The notes beneath the pieces were generated by a model. The model was given only the letters and a program-made list of their open reading frames with translations. It had not been told where the DNA came from and searched no databases. DNA of 24,513 nucleotides from JABDQZ01 sp050049775 (GTDB lineage: Bacteria > Pseudomonadota > Gammaproteobacteria > Chromatiales > Chromatiaceae). Within the stretch, counting starts at the first letter, position 1; each line of letters starts with the position of its first letter. Positions 14,665-22,599 of the stretch are shown piece by piece. The DNA lies in contig JASFVP010000053.1 of assembly GCA_050049775.1 (NCBI GenBank), positions 1-24,513 on the forward strand, read 5' to 3'. A program made the translations under genes and the position numbers.

Positions 14665-16155
14665 ATGAGCACCAGCCTGCTGCAACAACGCCAACAATGG
14701 CTGCAACGCTATCAGCCACGTTTGCGCGTCAGTGAACAGGGCCGCGTGGTATCGGTTGGTGACGGCATCGCCTGGATCACCGGTCTACCATCGGCCACCA
14801 TCGATGACATCCTGACCTTCGCCGACGGCAGCCTGGCGATGGTGTTTGATCTCACCGAAGGCCTCATCGGTGCGGTGTTGTTGCACGACACCGACGAACT
14901 CATCGCCGGCGTCAGCGTCGAGCGCACCGGCCGCACCCTGAGCCTGCCGGTCGGCGATGCCATGTTGGGACGCGTGCTGGATCCGCTAGGTGCGCCGCTG
15001 GATGGCAAGACCGCGCCGACACACACGCGCTGGCAGTCGCTGGAAGCCGCATCACCACCGATTGTGGCACGCGACTTCGTGCAAAAGCCGCTCTACAGCG
15101 GTAACAAAGTCATCGACACCTTGATCCCGATCGGCAAGGGCCAGCGCCAACTGCTGATCGGCGACGAAGGTCTGGGGCGCAGTTCCCTGGCGCTGGATAC
15201 CGTCATCAACCAGCGCGGTCAGGACGTCTATTGTGTGTACGTGTTGATCGGCCAGAAACGCTCCACCGTGGTCAACACCATCGAGACACTGGAAGAATTT
15301 GGCGCGCTGGACTACACCACCGTCATCGTCGCAGAAGCCAGCAGCCTGCCCGGCCTGATCCATCTGGCGCCGTTCGCCGGTTGTGCCGTGGGCGAATTCT
15401 GGATGCAGCAGGGTCGTGACGTGCTGGTGATCTATGACGACCTGTCCACCCACGCCAGAACCTACCGCGAGCTGTCGTTGTTGCTGCGCCGCCCGCCGGG
15501 CCGTGAAGCCTATCCGGGCGACATCTTCTCGGTGCATGCGCGTCTGCTGGAGCGCGCTACCTGCCTCAACGCGGCGCACGGCGGTGGCAGCCTGACGGCG
15601 TTGCCGATTGTCGAAACCAAGCTCGGTGAGATCACTGCTTACATCCCGACCAACCTGATCTCCATCACCGACGGCCAGGTGTATCTCGAACACACGCTGT
15701 TCGCCGCCGGCTTCCGGCCGGCCATCGACATCGGTCGTTCGGTATCGCGCATCGGCGGCCAGGCGCAGCATCCCAGCATCAAGCAGGAAGCCGGTCACAT
15801 GAAACTCGATTATTTGCAGTTTCTCGAACTGGAAGTGTTCACCCGTTTTGGCGCACGCCTGGAAGCTTCCATGGAAGCCGCCATCCAGCGCGGCCGGCTG
15901 TTGCGTGAAATCTTCAAGCAGGAACGCCTGGCGCCACAGCCGGTCACGTTCCACATGGCCTGGCTGGTGGCGTTTAATGATGACCTGTTGCAAAGCGTGG
16001 ATCTCGACATGGTGCCGACATTGCTGGCGACACTTGAGGAAGCTGTGCAACACAGCCCGCTGACGCTGGAAAGCCCGCGTGAACAATGGAGCGCCGCGGT
16101 CGTGCGTTGGCTGGCGCACGAAAACGACGAACCGGATAATGGCGCGCCGGCGTAA
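14665..16155 (+). CDS. atpA: N-ATPase alpha subunit with degenerate P-loop
   Basis: The non-catalytic hexamer subunit of F1. The 496-residue protein has the N-terminal barrel with VVSVGDGIAWITGL (28-41), the nucleotide domain, and IYDDLSTHARTYRELSLLLRRPPGREAYPGDIF (in pieces, about 257-288). The C-terminal bundle holds SVSRIGGQAQ with the arginine finger Arg362. The P-loop, GDRQTGKT in ordinary alpha subunits, reads GDEGLGRSS here (166-174). The conserved lysine is Arg172 (codon CGC at 15178-15180), so nucleotide binding at the non-catalytic sites may be altered. The gene is otherwise intact, arguing against decay. Its 3' end overlaps atpG by 17 bases. Confidence 0.95.
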   Translation: MSTSLLQQRQQWLQRYQPRLRVSEQGRVVSVGDGIAWITGLPSATIDDILTFADGSLAMVFDLTEGLIGAVLLHDTDELIAGVSVERTGRTLSLPVGDAMLGRVLDPLGAPLDGKTAPTHTRWQSLEAASPPIVARDFVQKPLYSGNKVIDTLIPIGKGQRQLLIGDEGLGRSSLALDTVINQRGQDVYCVYVLIGQKRSTVVNTIETLEEFGALDYTTVIVAEASSLPGLIHLAPFAGCAVGEFWMQQGRDVLVIYDDLSTHARTYRELSLLLRRPPGREAYPGDIFSVHARLLERATCLNAAHGGGSLTALPIVETKLGEITAYIPTNLISITDGQVYLEHTLFAAGFRPAIDIGRSVSRIGGQAQHPSIKQEAGHMKLDYLQFLELEVFTRFGARLEASMEAAIQRGRLLREIFKQERLAPQPVTFHMAWLVAFNDDLLQSVDLDMVPTLLATLEEAVQHSPLTLESPREQWSAAVVRWLAHENDEPDNGAPA

Positions 16156-17050
16156 ACTCGAACACCATCGTCGCAGCCTCGACGAGATTCGTGAAATCAT
16201 GAACTCGATGAAGACGCTCGCCTACATGGAAACCCGCAAACTGGCGCGTTTTCTCGACGCCCAACAGGCCGTGGTTAAAAGCATTGAAGACGCCGCAGCC
16301 GACCTGCTGAGCTTTTATCCCGAAATCCTACCAACGGAACAAGCCAGCACACCGGTTTACCTGCTGTTCGGTACCGAACGCGGTTTCTGCGGTGATTTCA
16401 ACCACGAATTACTGCGGCATCTGGAGTCCGACCTGCAGCAGCGAAACATCCATCACCCGGTCCTGATTGCGGTCGGGCGCAAGCTTTATAGCCTGCTCGA
16501 GCACGACCAGCGCCTGGCCGCTGCCATCGACGGCGCCAGTGTGGTGGAAGAAGTTACCAGCCTGATCCATACCCTGGTAACCACACTCACCGACATCCAG
16601 CAGCAATATGGCTCACTCAGCGTGTCTGCGTTTTATCACAGCAGTGAGGAAATCATTGAAATGCAGCCACTGCTGCCGCCGTTTCGGCATTTGCAACAGC
16701 AACCACCCGCGTATGCGCAACCGCCGCTACTCAACCTGACGCCGCAACAGTTTCTCGTCGAACTGACCGACCATTATCTGTTCGCTGCCTTGCACGAAAT
16801 GCTGTACACCTCACTGATGGTGGAAAATCATCATCGCCTCGCCCATCTCGAGGGCGCCGTCAAACACCTTGATGATGAACTCGAAGAACTCAGGCGGCAA
16901 AGCAACATGCTGCGCCAGGAAGAAATTGTCGAAGAGATTGAAGTCATCCTGCTCAGTGCGTCCAGCCTGGATGAATCGCAGGTCAGGCGCAAAACCGGCA
17001 TGCCGCACGAAATACTGACCCAGGACGCACCGACAGACTCGGCCCAGTAA
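16139..17050 (+). CDS. atpG: N-ATPase gamma subunit
   Basis: The rotor shaft of F1, 303 residues. The N-terminal helix RRKLEHHRRSLDEIREIMNS (about 4-23) corresponds to the KxRIxSIKNTxKITxAM region. The Rossmann-like middle holds FGTERGFCGDFN, the counterpart of SDRGLCGGxN. The C-terminal helix SNMLRQEEIVEEIEVILLSA corresponds to the NxxRQxxITxEIxEIxxGA signature. The ATG at 16139, inside the end of atpA, is chosen because it gives the expected N-terminal helix; the frame is open 20 codons further with no counterpart in the family. As in other N-ATPase operons it is the last gene, and a hairpin follows about 50 bases later. Confidence 0.93.
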   Translation: MARRRKLEHHRRSLDEIREIMNSMKTLAYMETRKLARFLDAQQAVVKSIEDAAADLLSFYPEILPTEQASTPVYLLFGTERGFCGDFNHELLRHLESDLQQRNIHHPVLIAVGRKLYSLLEHDQRLAAAIDGASVVEEVTSLIHTLVTTLTDIQQQYGSLSVSAFYHSSEEIIEMQPLLPPFRHLQQQPPAYAQPPLLNLTPQQFLVELTDHYLFAALHEMLYTSLMVENHHRLAHLEGAVKHLDDELEELRRQSNMLRQEEIVEEIEVILLSASSLDESQVRRKTGMPHEILTQDAPTDSAQ

Positions 17051-17102
17051 ACCAGGTCAGGACGATCGCAGCCCTGAATTAATCTCCTCCTCACCTCCCT
17101 GG

Positions 17103-17140
17103 CATGACGCAACACAAAGACGTCATGAAGCATTTTTTTT
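17103..17140 (+). terminator. Probable terminator of the N-ATPase operon
   Basis: CATGACG (17103-17109) pairs with CGTCATG (17121-17127) across an 11-base loop. Eight uninterrupted T residues follow after AAGCA (17133-17140). The stem is short and the loop long, so the strength is uncertain, but the T tract and its position after the last ATPase gene support termination. Confidence 0.5.
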
Positions 17141-17170
17141 AAAATAAAATATGAGAAAGAGAGACGGACC

Positions 17171-18799
17171 ATGTCTGTACTGCATAAAAAAACGGCGGTT
17201 TTCAGCCAGTTTGCAAGATTGGCAAGTGGTGCTTTTGTTGCAATTGTCCTGCTGACCGGTATGGGAACCGCCCCCGTCGAACCGGATATGCCGGTCCTGC
17301 TGGAAGATTCTTCCGGGTTTTCACAGCAGTTGTCTTTCCGCAGCGCCTTGCAGCAATTCTATGCGGCGAGAAATTTCAGTCCGATCTGGTTTCAGCAACA
17401 ACAGGCAACCGACAAGGCGCATCAACTGGTGTTTCATCTGCAGCTGGCGGCCAGTGAAGGACTGGAACCGGATGACTATCAGGCACAACATCTGTCCGAC
17501 CACTGCCTGAAACCCGATGGTGATAACCGGGCCAGTTGTGAACTGCAGTTGAGCGATGCTTTTTTGCACTATGCACGGGATGTCGGCTTTGGTCGCTATG
17601 ACCCGCATACCATGGATGGCAACTGGCACATCCCTGCCCGGCAGTTTGAAGCTGTGGCACTGCTCAAACAGGCCGCACAAGCCGACCGGCTTGATCCATT
17701 GCTCGACAGTCTGCCGCCCGCTCATGCCGGTTATGCCGCACTGCGACGGGCGCTGGCAGGTTATCAGTTGATCGCGGACAACGGTGGTTGGCCCGCCATC
17801 GGCAGCGGCGCGACCCTGACAGTGGATAGCGAGCATGCAGATGTCGAGCGGCTGCGGCAAAGACTGCGTATTGAATTTCCCGACGTCGCCCTGCAGCCGA
17901 ACGGCGCCCGGTTTGATGATGAGCTTAAAAACGCGGTGTTGCTGTTCCAGCACAGCCGTGGGCTGGAACAGGACGGTGTGGTCGGCCCGTTGAGCCGCCA
18001 GGCGCTGGACGAACCGATCGAACATCTGCTTGCATCAATCAGGCTCAATATGGAACGCTGGCGCTGGTTACCGCAGCAGATGGGACAACGTCACGTGCTG
18101 GTCAACGTCCCGGCCTTCGAGCTGTTTGTCGTCGACGAAAGCCTCACCATAGCACGCATGCGCGCCATTACCGGCCGGCGCGACCGCAGCAGCCCGAGTT
18201 TCCAGAGCCGGCTGTCTTCGGTCGTATTCAACCCGAGCTGGTTTGTACCGCGCATTATTGCGGTGGAAGACATATTGCCGCAGCAACAACAGGACCCTGA
18301 TTACCTGGCCAGTCGCAACATCCGGGTATTGCAACACACCACTGACGGTTTTATCGAACGGGATTCCCGCAGCATCGACTGGCAGCGCTATCACAAACAG
18401 AATTTCCCGTTCATCCTGCACCAGCCGCCTGGCCCGCAAAACAGCCTGGGCCAGATCAAATTCATCACCCCGAACCCTTTTTCCATTTTTCTGCATGACA
18501 CACCGGCCAAGGCATTGTTCCAGAAAAGGGTGCGCACCCTGAGTTCCGGCTGCATCCGCTTGCAGCAGCCGCTGCTGCTGGCCAGCCTGCTGCTCGATGA
18601 AGTTCAGACTGACGACTGGCGCGATCGATACCAGCAGTTGATTGATAGCGGCAGCACCCACGTCATCGAACTGACTGAACCTGTGCCGGTATATGTGGTC
18701 TACCTGACCAGCTGGGTCGATGACGGCATTGTGCACTTCCATGAGGATGTCTATTCACGTGATGAATTCATGTTGCCGCTTTTTGATGAGACGCATTGA
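17171..18799 (+). CDS. L,D-transpeptidase, YcbB (LdtD)-like
   Basis: A periplasmic transpeptidase that makes 3-3 crosslinks in peptidoglycan. Residues about 15-33 form a hydrophobic N-terminal segment (signal peptide or anchor). About 55-200 is the scaffold domain typical of YcbB, with FYAARNFSPIWF and GRYDPHTMDGNWHIP. About 222-280 is a peptidoglycan-binding domain (LLFQHSRGLEQDGVVGPLSRQAL). About 305-495 is the YkuD catalytic domain. Active-site residues are His442 in FLHDTPAKALF and Cys461 in LSSGCIRL. Length (542) is near that of E. coli YcbB. It precedes a MepK-like endopeptidase gene, as ycbB precedes ycbK in E. coli. The ribosome-binding site (AGAGAGAC) is modest. Confidence 0.92.
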   Translation: MSVLHKKTAVFSQFARLASGAFVAIVLLTGMGTAPVEPDMPVLLEDSSGFSQQLSFRSALQQFYAARNFSPIWFQQQQATDKAHQLVFHLQLAASEGLEPDDYQAQHLSDHCLKPDGDNRASCELQLSDAFLHYARDVGFGRYDPHTMDGNWHIPARQFEAVALLKQAAQADRLDPLLDSLPPAHAGYAALRRALAGYQLIADNGGWPAIGSGATLTVDSEHADVERLRQRLRIEFPDVALQPNGARFDDELKNAVLLFQHSRGLEQDGVVGPLSRQALDEPIEHLLASIRLNMERWRWLPQQMGQRHVLVNVPAFELFVVDESLTIARMRAITGRRDRSSPSFQSRLSSVVFNPSWFVPRIIAVEDILPQQQQDPDYLASRNIRVLQHTTDGFIERDSRSIDWQRYHKQNFPFILHQPPGPQNSLGQIKFITPNPFSIFLHDTPAKALFQKRVRTLSSGCIRLQQPLLLASLLLDEVQTDDWRDRYQQLIDSGSTHVIELTEPVPVYVVYLTSWVDDGIVHFHEDVYSRDEFMLPLFDETH

Positions 18800-18858
18800 A
18801 AACCGCAAATCAGGCCATATATATTATTAATATTGTGCGAAAAACTTGGTGACTTTTT

Positions 18859-19437
18859 ATGCAAACAACGCATTCCTCCCTGGATATGGACGACACAAAC
18901 CGGCAAGGCCTGTCACGCCGTCGCTTTCTCGGCCTGTGTGCTGGCGGGGTTGCCGGCATGATGCTGAAGCCTTCCTACGCCGCGATTCAAGCGGAAGAGA
19001 AAGCCATCAATCTGCACAACCTGCATACCGGGGAAAGTCTCAAGCAGGTTTACTGGGCGGAGGGCCAGTATCAGCAGGATGCGCTGGCGCAGATCAACAA
19101 GTTGTTGCGCGATCACCGTACCGGCGAGATCCAGCCCATCGACCCGCAACTGCTGGATGTACTGCACAACCTGCATGAAAACATGGACGGCAAACAGGCC
19201 TTCCACATCATTTCCGGCTATCGCTCGCCCAAAACCAACAGCATGCTGCGCGGCAACAGCAATGGCGTCGCCAAGAAAAGCCTGCACATGCAGGGCAAAG
19301 CCATTGACCTGCGCCTGCCCGGCAGTGACCTGAAACAACTACACAAGGCAGCGCGTTCCCTGCGTGCCGGCGGCGTGGGTTACTATGCCAAGTCCGGTTT
19401 CATCCACGTCGATACCGGACGCGTGCGCTACTGGTAA
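18859..19437 (+). CDS. MepK/YcbK-like DUF882 murein endopeptidase, Tat-exported
   Basis: A zinc peptidase of the M15A/DUF882 group; the E. coli relative MepK (YcbK) cleaves 3-3 crosslinks in peptidoglycan. The N-terminus carries the twin-arginine motif SRRRFLG (19-25), a hydrophobic stretch, and an AxA-like cleavage region near 38-42. The catalytic part has SGYRSPKTNSMLR, SLHMQGKAIDLR with zinc ligands His143 and Asp150, and GFIHVDTGRVRYW with His183. Length (192) fits the family. It is 59 bp downstream of the L,D-transpeptidase. The AT-rich stretch between them could carry its own promoter. The site before the ATG at 18859 is weak; an internal ATG at 18886 is an alternative. Confidence 0.92.
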   Translation: MQTTHSSLDMDDTNRQGLSRRRFLGLCAGGVAGMMLKPSYAAIQAEEKAINLHNLHTGESLKQVYWAEGQYQQDALAQINKLLRDHRTGEIQPIDPQLLDVLHNLHENMDGKQAFHIISGYRSPKTNSMLRGNSNGVAKKSLHMQGKAIDLRLPGSDLKQLHKAARSLRAGGVGYYAKSGFIHVDTGRVRYW

Positions 19438-19551
19438 CACTGCGCCAATCGTCTTGTCCGGCCGCTCCAAAGCAGGCTGGCAAATACTCAGGCCACAATC
19501 ACATAGCCAGCGGCCCGCGCTGGACAATCCTTACTTTGCAAAGCATGAATT

Positions 19552-19566
19552 ACAGACCATGTCTGT
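19552..19566. repeat. Short inverted repeat upstream of the ABM gene
   Basis: ACAGAC (19552-19557) and GTCTGT (19561-19566) form a perfect palindrome around CAT. A looser TTA/TAA pair extends it outwards. It lies about 70 bp before the ABM-domain gene and just upstream of a TACAAT (19593-19598) that could be its -10, so it might be an operator. No regulator gene is adjacent, and chance occurrence is possible. Confidence 0.25.
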
Positions 19567-19634
19567 GATAACCTTTGCCCGCTCGTCTGCGCTACAATTC
19601 GCTCACTCCTGCCCACTGACATGGGATTCGTAAT

Positions 19635-19946
19635 ATGTACGCGGTAATTTTCAAAGCCAGCATAGATACTCTCGATGACGGCTATCACAGACTGGCTGCA
19701 CAGATGCGCGCGCTGGCACTGCAGGAATACGGTTGCCTTGAATTCACCTCTGTTGCCGAAGGCAAACAGGAAATTTCCATATCCTATTGGAACAACAAGG
19801 AACAGATCGAACGCTGGAAACAGGATGCCATGCATCAGGTAGCCCAGCAGCTCGGCAAGTCCACCTGGTATGACTCCTATCATGTGCAGATCGCTGAAAT
19901 CATCAATGAATACCGCAGCTCACGGCATGATGGCGTGAGCTATTGA
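19635..19946 (+). CDS. Antibiotic biosynthesis monooxygenase (ABM) domain protein
   Basis: A 103-residue single-domain protein of the ABM ferredoxin-like dimeric fold. The pattern is recognisable: an N-terminal strand MYAVIFKASI, the helix YHRLAAQMRALALQEYGCLEF, then SYWNNKEQIERWKQDAMHQVAQQLGKSTWYDSYHVQIAEI. The W-K-ExIxxWKxxxxH arrangement is the family signature. ABM proteins include heme-degrading and quinol monooxygenases, but many have no known role, and no heme or quinone ligand can be assigned here. There is no signal peptide. It is followed after 31 bp by the GDT1-family gene. The ribosome-binding site is weak. Confidence 0.85.
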   Translation: MYAVIFKASIDTLDDGYHRLAAQMRALALQEYGCLEFTSVAEGKQEISISYWNNKEQIERWKQDAMHQVAQQLGKSTWYDSYHVQIAEIINEYRSSRHDGVSY

Positions 19947-19977
19947 ATCAATAACCACTTATTGCCGGAGGGGACAG

Positions 19978-20250
19978 GTGGAATACAAGGTCCTGTTAAC
20001 TGTGTTTGTTTCGGTGTTTATCGCGGAACTCGGCGACAAAACACAACTTGCCACCATGCTGTTTGCCGCCGATAAGCAGGTCAGCAAACTCACCGTATTT
20101 GCCGGCGCTTCACTGGCGTTGATCCTGGCCTCGGCCATTGGCGTGCTGGCCGGCGGGCTGCTTTCCCAGTATGTCAGTGAAAAACAGCTGCACTATGTCG
20201 CCGGCATTGGCTTCATCGGCATTGGCATCTGGACGTTGTTAAGAGCCTGA
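19978..20250 (+). CDS. TMEM165/GDT1 (UPF0016) family protein, single-repeat form
   Basis: A putative cation transporter of the GDT1 family; members export or exchange Mn2+ or Ca2+. The 90-residue protein carries one copy of the signature ELGDKT (17-22) and three hydrophobic helices (about 4-16, 36-60 and 70-88). Many members have two such repeats in about 190 residues, so this half-size form would need to dimerise. It starts with GTG at 19978, with GCCGGAGGGGA directly before it. No second half lies nearby. The stop is a clean TGA, and the neighbour on the right is convergent, so this is probably a real short form rather than a frameshift. Confidence 0.85.
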   Translation: MEYKVLLTVFVSVFIAELGDKTQLATMLFAADKQVSKLTVFAGASLALILASAIGVLAGGLLSQYVSEKQLHYVAGIGFIGIGIWTLLRA

Positions 20251-20269
20251 TTTCAGTCAACAAGCTTCA

Positions 20270-21808
20270 TCAGCCGTTCGCATGTTCCCGCATTCTGGCC
20301 TCAAACTCGGCCGGATCCTGACGGTAGGCGGCGACGGCGGTCTTGATGTCGTCGAGATTGTCATTCTGATTCAGAATGTCACGCACACTCGAAAAAGATA
20401 CGCCACCGAACAACTCATCAAGTGACTGCATATTGGCCGGCTCCTGATCTGATACAGGTTCCGGCGCATCCTTCTGCTCCATTGCTATATCCGTAAAGGC
20501 TACAGCTTCGAGGCTAACATCACTCTTGTTCACCGGCTTGTCTGACAACACGCCGGCAAAACTTGGCGCAACCTCCACACGCTTACCCAAACCGGCACTG
20601 GCCGGATCGACGCCAGCCCACAACAACAATGTCTTGATAAAAGACGTGTGGTCATAACTGTGCTTGCTACCTTCGGGTTCACGAAATACGGTCTGCGGTT
20701 TCACATATGGTGAAATCAGCAGTGTCGGCACGCGAGCACCGTACAGCTCAAAATCAAAACCCCATTTAGTGCCTTTGATACCGTCGGGGTTTACCGCATT
20801 CCAGCCAGGTTGAATATGATCGTACGTGCCACCATGCTCATCAAAGGTAACGATGAACAGCGTATCCTTCCATTGCGGGCCATTACGAATGGCGGTGTAG
20901 ATGTCGTTGAGAAAGGCATCGCCCGGTGCGACCTTGGTGGGTGGGTGGTAATCATTGCCCTGCACATAAAACTGTCCCTTGCCATAACCCCATTTCGGCT
21001 CCAGGTAGCTGAATGCTGGCAGGCTGCCATTTTTTGCGTGTTTCCTGAACTGTTCAATGCTGCCGACTTCACCCTGCTTGGCTTTGGATATCTGCGGGAA
21101 CGTGTGTTCCGTGAAACATTTTTTATCGTGCCAGATATCTTCGTAATACAGCCCCCAGGATTTACCGGCTTGTGCCAGGCTATTGAAAATCGTCGGCACG
21201 TTGTATTGCTCGACCGCCTGCAGATTGGCGTTCGCCTCACGTCCCAGTGAGGTGCCACAAATGGAAAAAGCACGATTCGGGTTTGTCTGGGTCGGTACGG
21301 AACTGAACCAGTGATCGGATACCGCATAGTGATGCGCCAGTTTATTGATGTGCGGTAATTGCGCGGGCGTGTAGGTCCAGAGTATGTCCAGTCCCTGCCA
21401 ATCGACCATGTAACGCACATAATAATCCTGCAGGAAACCGCGCATGCTCGCCTTGCTACCTTTTTTCGGCGTCGCTTTGATCATGTCCTGATTGCCGAAC
21501 AGCTGGTTCATGACACCGTTCCAGTGTTTGGCTTCACGCATCGCTTCGTAAGGATCATACGCCGGTACCCGCTGCTTGCTGTGCTTGTCGGGTATGGGCA
21601 CGACCGGATACTGCTTGACGCCAGTCAGGGAATGCGCTGGATTATGGTACCGACCGGCGATCAGACCGTTATAGGCTTTGGTGTTGCTGGCCGGATAAAA
21701 GTGTTTTGGTTTGCTGTTGCTGTACAACCAGCCCAGCAGGTTGTCCAGCGAACGGTTTTCCATCATCAGGAAAACAATGTTTTTGATTTGCGGCATTACA
21801 GCATCCAT
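20270..21808 (-). CDS. Phosphoesterase of the phospholipase C / AcpA family
   Basis: A metal-dependent phosphoesterase (PF04185-type), a group of phospholipases C and acid phosphatases acting on phosphate esters. The 512-residue protein shows IVFLMMENRSLDNLLGW (metal ligands Glu and Asn), DHWFSSVPTQTNPNRAFSICGTS, the FSYLEPKWG region, FDEHGGTYDHI, and RVPTLLISPYVKP followed by HTSFIKTLL. Relatives are usually exported by Tat or Sec, but this one starts directly at the catalytic domain with no leader. The C-terminal 80 residues or so (about 430-512) are an acidic, low-conservation tail. The ATG at 21808 is chosen because GGAGG is five bases away; a GTG six bases upstream overlaps that site. 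The true substrate is unknown. Confidence 0.88.
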   Translation of the reverse strand: MDAVMPQIKNIVFLMMENRSLDNLLGWLYSNSKPKHFYPASNTKAYNGLIAGRYHNPAHSLTGVKQYPVVPIPDKHSKQRVPAYDPYEAMREAKHWNGVMNQLFGNQDMIKATPKKGSKASMRGFLQDYYVRYMVDWQGLDILWTYTPAQLPHINKLAHHYAVSDHWFSSVPTQTNPNRAFSICGTSLGREANANLQAVEQYNVPTIFNSLAQAGKSWGLYYEDIWHDKKCFTEHTFPQISKAKQGEVGSIEQFRKHAKNGSLPAFSYLEPKWGYGKGQFYVQGNDYHPPTKVAPGDAFLNDIYTAIRNGPQWKDTLFIVTFDEHGGTYDHIQPGWNAVNPDGIKGTKWGFDFELYGARVPTLLISPYVKPQTVFREPEGSKHSYDHTSFIKTLLLWAGVDPASAGLGKRVEVAPSFAGVLSDKPVNKSDVSLEAVAFTDIAMEQKDAPEPVSDQEPANMQSLDELFGGVSFSSVRDILNQNDNLDDIKTAVAAYRQDPAEFEARMREHANG

Positions 21809-21874
21809 GGTCACCTCCGTATGTCACCCGGCCTGAGGCAAAATGCGACAGGCATACTGCAATGAACAGGGCCG

Positions 21875-21902
21875 AGTATGACAGAGAATCCCGGATAGAC
21901 AA
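21875..21902 (-). promoter_or_regulatory. Candidate promoter for the phosphoesterase gene
   Basis: On the minus strand TTGTCT (21902-21897) and CATACT (21880-21875) are 16 bp apart, each with four matches to the sigma-70 hexamers. Transcription would start near 21868, about 60 bases before the ATG. This is the best pair in the 239-bp gap (21809-22047), which otherwise shows no gene and no clear terminator. Confidence 0.3.
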
Positions 21903-22047
21903 AGACCAACAAATACCCCGTCGGAAGGCGGCTGCTGCCGGGCAATATTGCGTCGTTACCGCATCATCCAGCCTCCAAAGACGGATTGATCAGGTGCTGA
22001 TACGGCAAGACTTTTGGCACATTACGCAGCGAATAATTTGAACAAAC

Positions 22048-22566
22048 TTAACAATTGTAGCGGCAGACATTCATGCCCAGATAATCATCATAGGCTTCGC
22101 CGCGCTGTAGCCATTTGTTCAAATGCACCGGCAATGCTTCATCCGTCAGCCGGCGTGGCAACTCGCAATACACACCATAGCGATGTCGCGGGCTGGCCGC
22201 CGACTCGGCAATCACTTCCCCACCCTCGACAAACAAAGTATACGGCGGCAACTGACCGGCAAGCGCTGCGAAAGCTGCTGCGCCATGTTTATCGAAAAGC
22301 TGTTCGACCTGGCGGTTAAAGCCCGCCCGTGTCAGCGGGTGTGTCAGATAATAATTGTGCAGGATATCCGCGGCCTGTTCGATGGAATTCTTCTTGAGTT
22401 GTATTGCATCGGTCTGATCTGCGCTGATGATGGCATTCGCAGCCCCGGCCGGACCGATCGCCAGGCTCACATCATCAACCAGCAGGAGCGCCTGACCGCT
22501 GGCGACAGACTGCCAGGCGTCGTCATTGAGCTGTCGGAGTAAATTGGTAAAAGTGGCTGCATTCAT
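22048..22566 (-). CDS. Hypothetical protein (172 aa)
   Basis: I do not recognise this protein. It is soluble, with no signal peptide or membrane helix. The N-terminal half is predicted alpha/beta (ATFTNLLRQLNDDAWQSV, then LLLVDDVSLAIG). The middle contains YYLTHPLTRAGFNRQVEQLF, and a strand-rich part GQLPPYTLFVEGGEVIAE follows. It ends with the cysteines CRYNC. The coding look is good: GC-rich third positions, no shadowing gene, and a 33-bp gap after it to the GGDEF-EAL gene on the same strand, so it may be co-transcribed. The ribosome-binding site is weak. The C-terminal CxxxC (Cys168, Cys172) could bind metal or form a disulphide, but nothing else supports that. Confidence 0.7.
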   Translation of the reverse strand: MNAATFTNLLRQLNDDAWQSVASGQALLLVDDVSLAIGPAGAANAIISADQTDAIQLKKNSIEQAADILHNYYLTHPLTRAGFNRQVEQLFDKHGAAAFAALAGQLPPYTLFVEGGEVIAESAASPRHRYGVYCELPRRLTDEALPVHLNKWLQRGEAYDDYLGMNVCRYNC

Positions 22567-22599
22567 GTCGCCATTGTAACGGCAATCAATGGTCGGTTG

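Noticed and set aside
15052..16200. 382-residue minus-strand frame inside the alpha-subunit gene
   Set aside because: It is an antisense shadow of a conserved gene, with His/Arg/Gln-rich composition and no start signal.
10781..17050. The ATPase as the housekeeping F-type enzyme
   Set aside because: Gene order (beta and epsilon first), the AtpQ gene and lack of a separate delta gene fit the N-ATPase type instead.
10781..17050. N-ATPase operon as a recent mobile insertion
   Set aside because: The family is known for lateral transfer, but no transposase, integrase, direct repeats or obvious base-composition shift is seen at its borders here.
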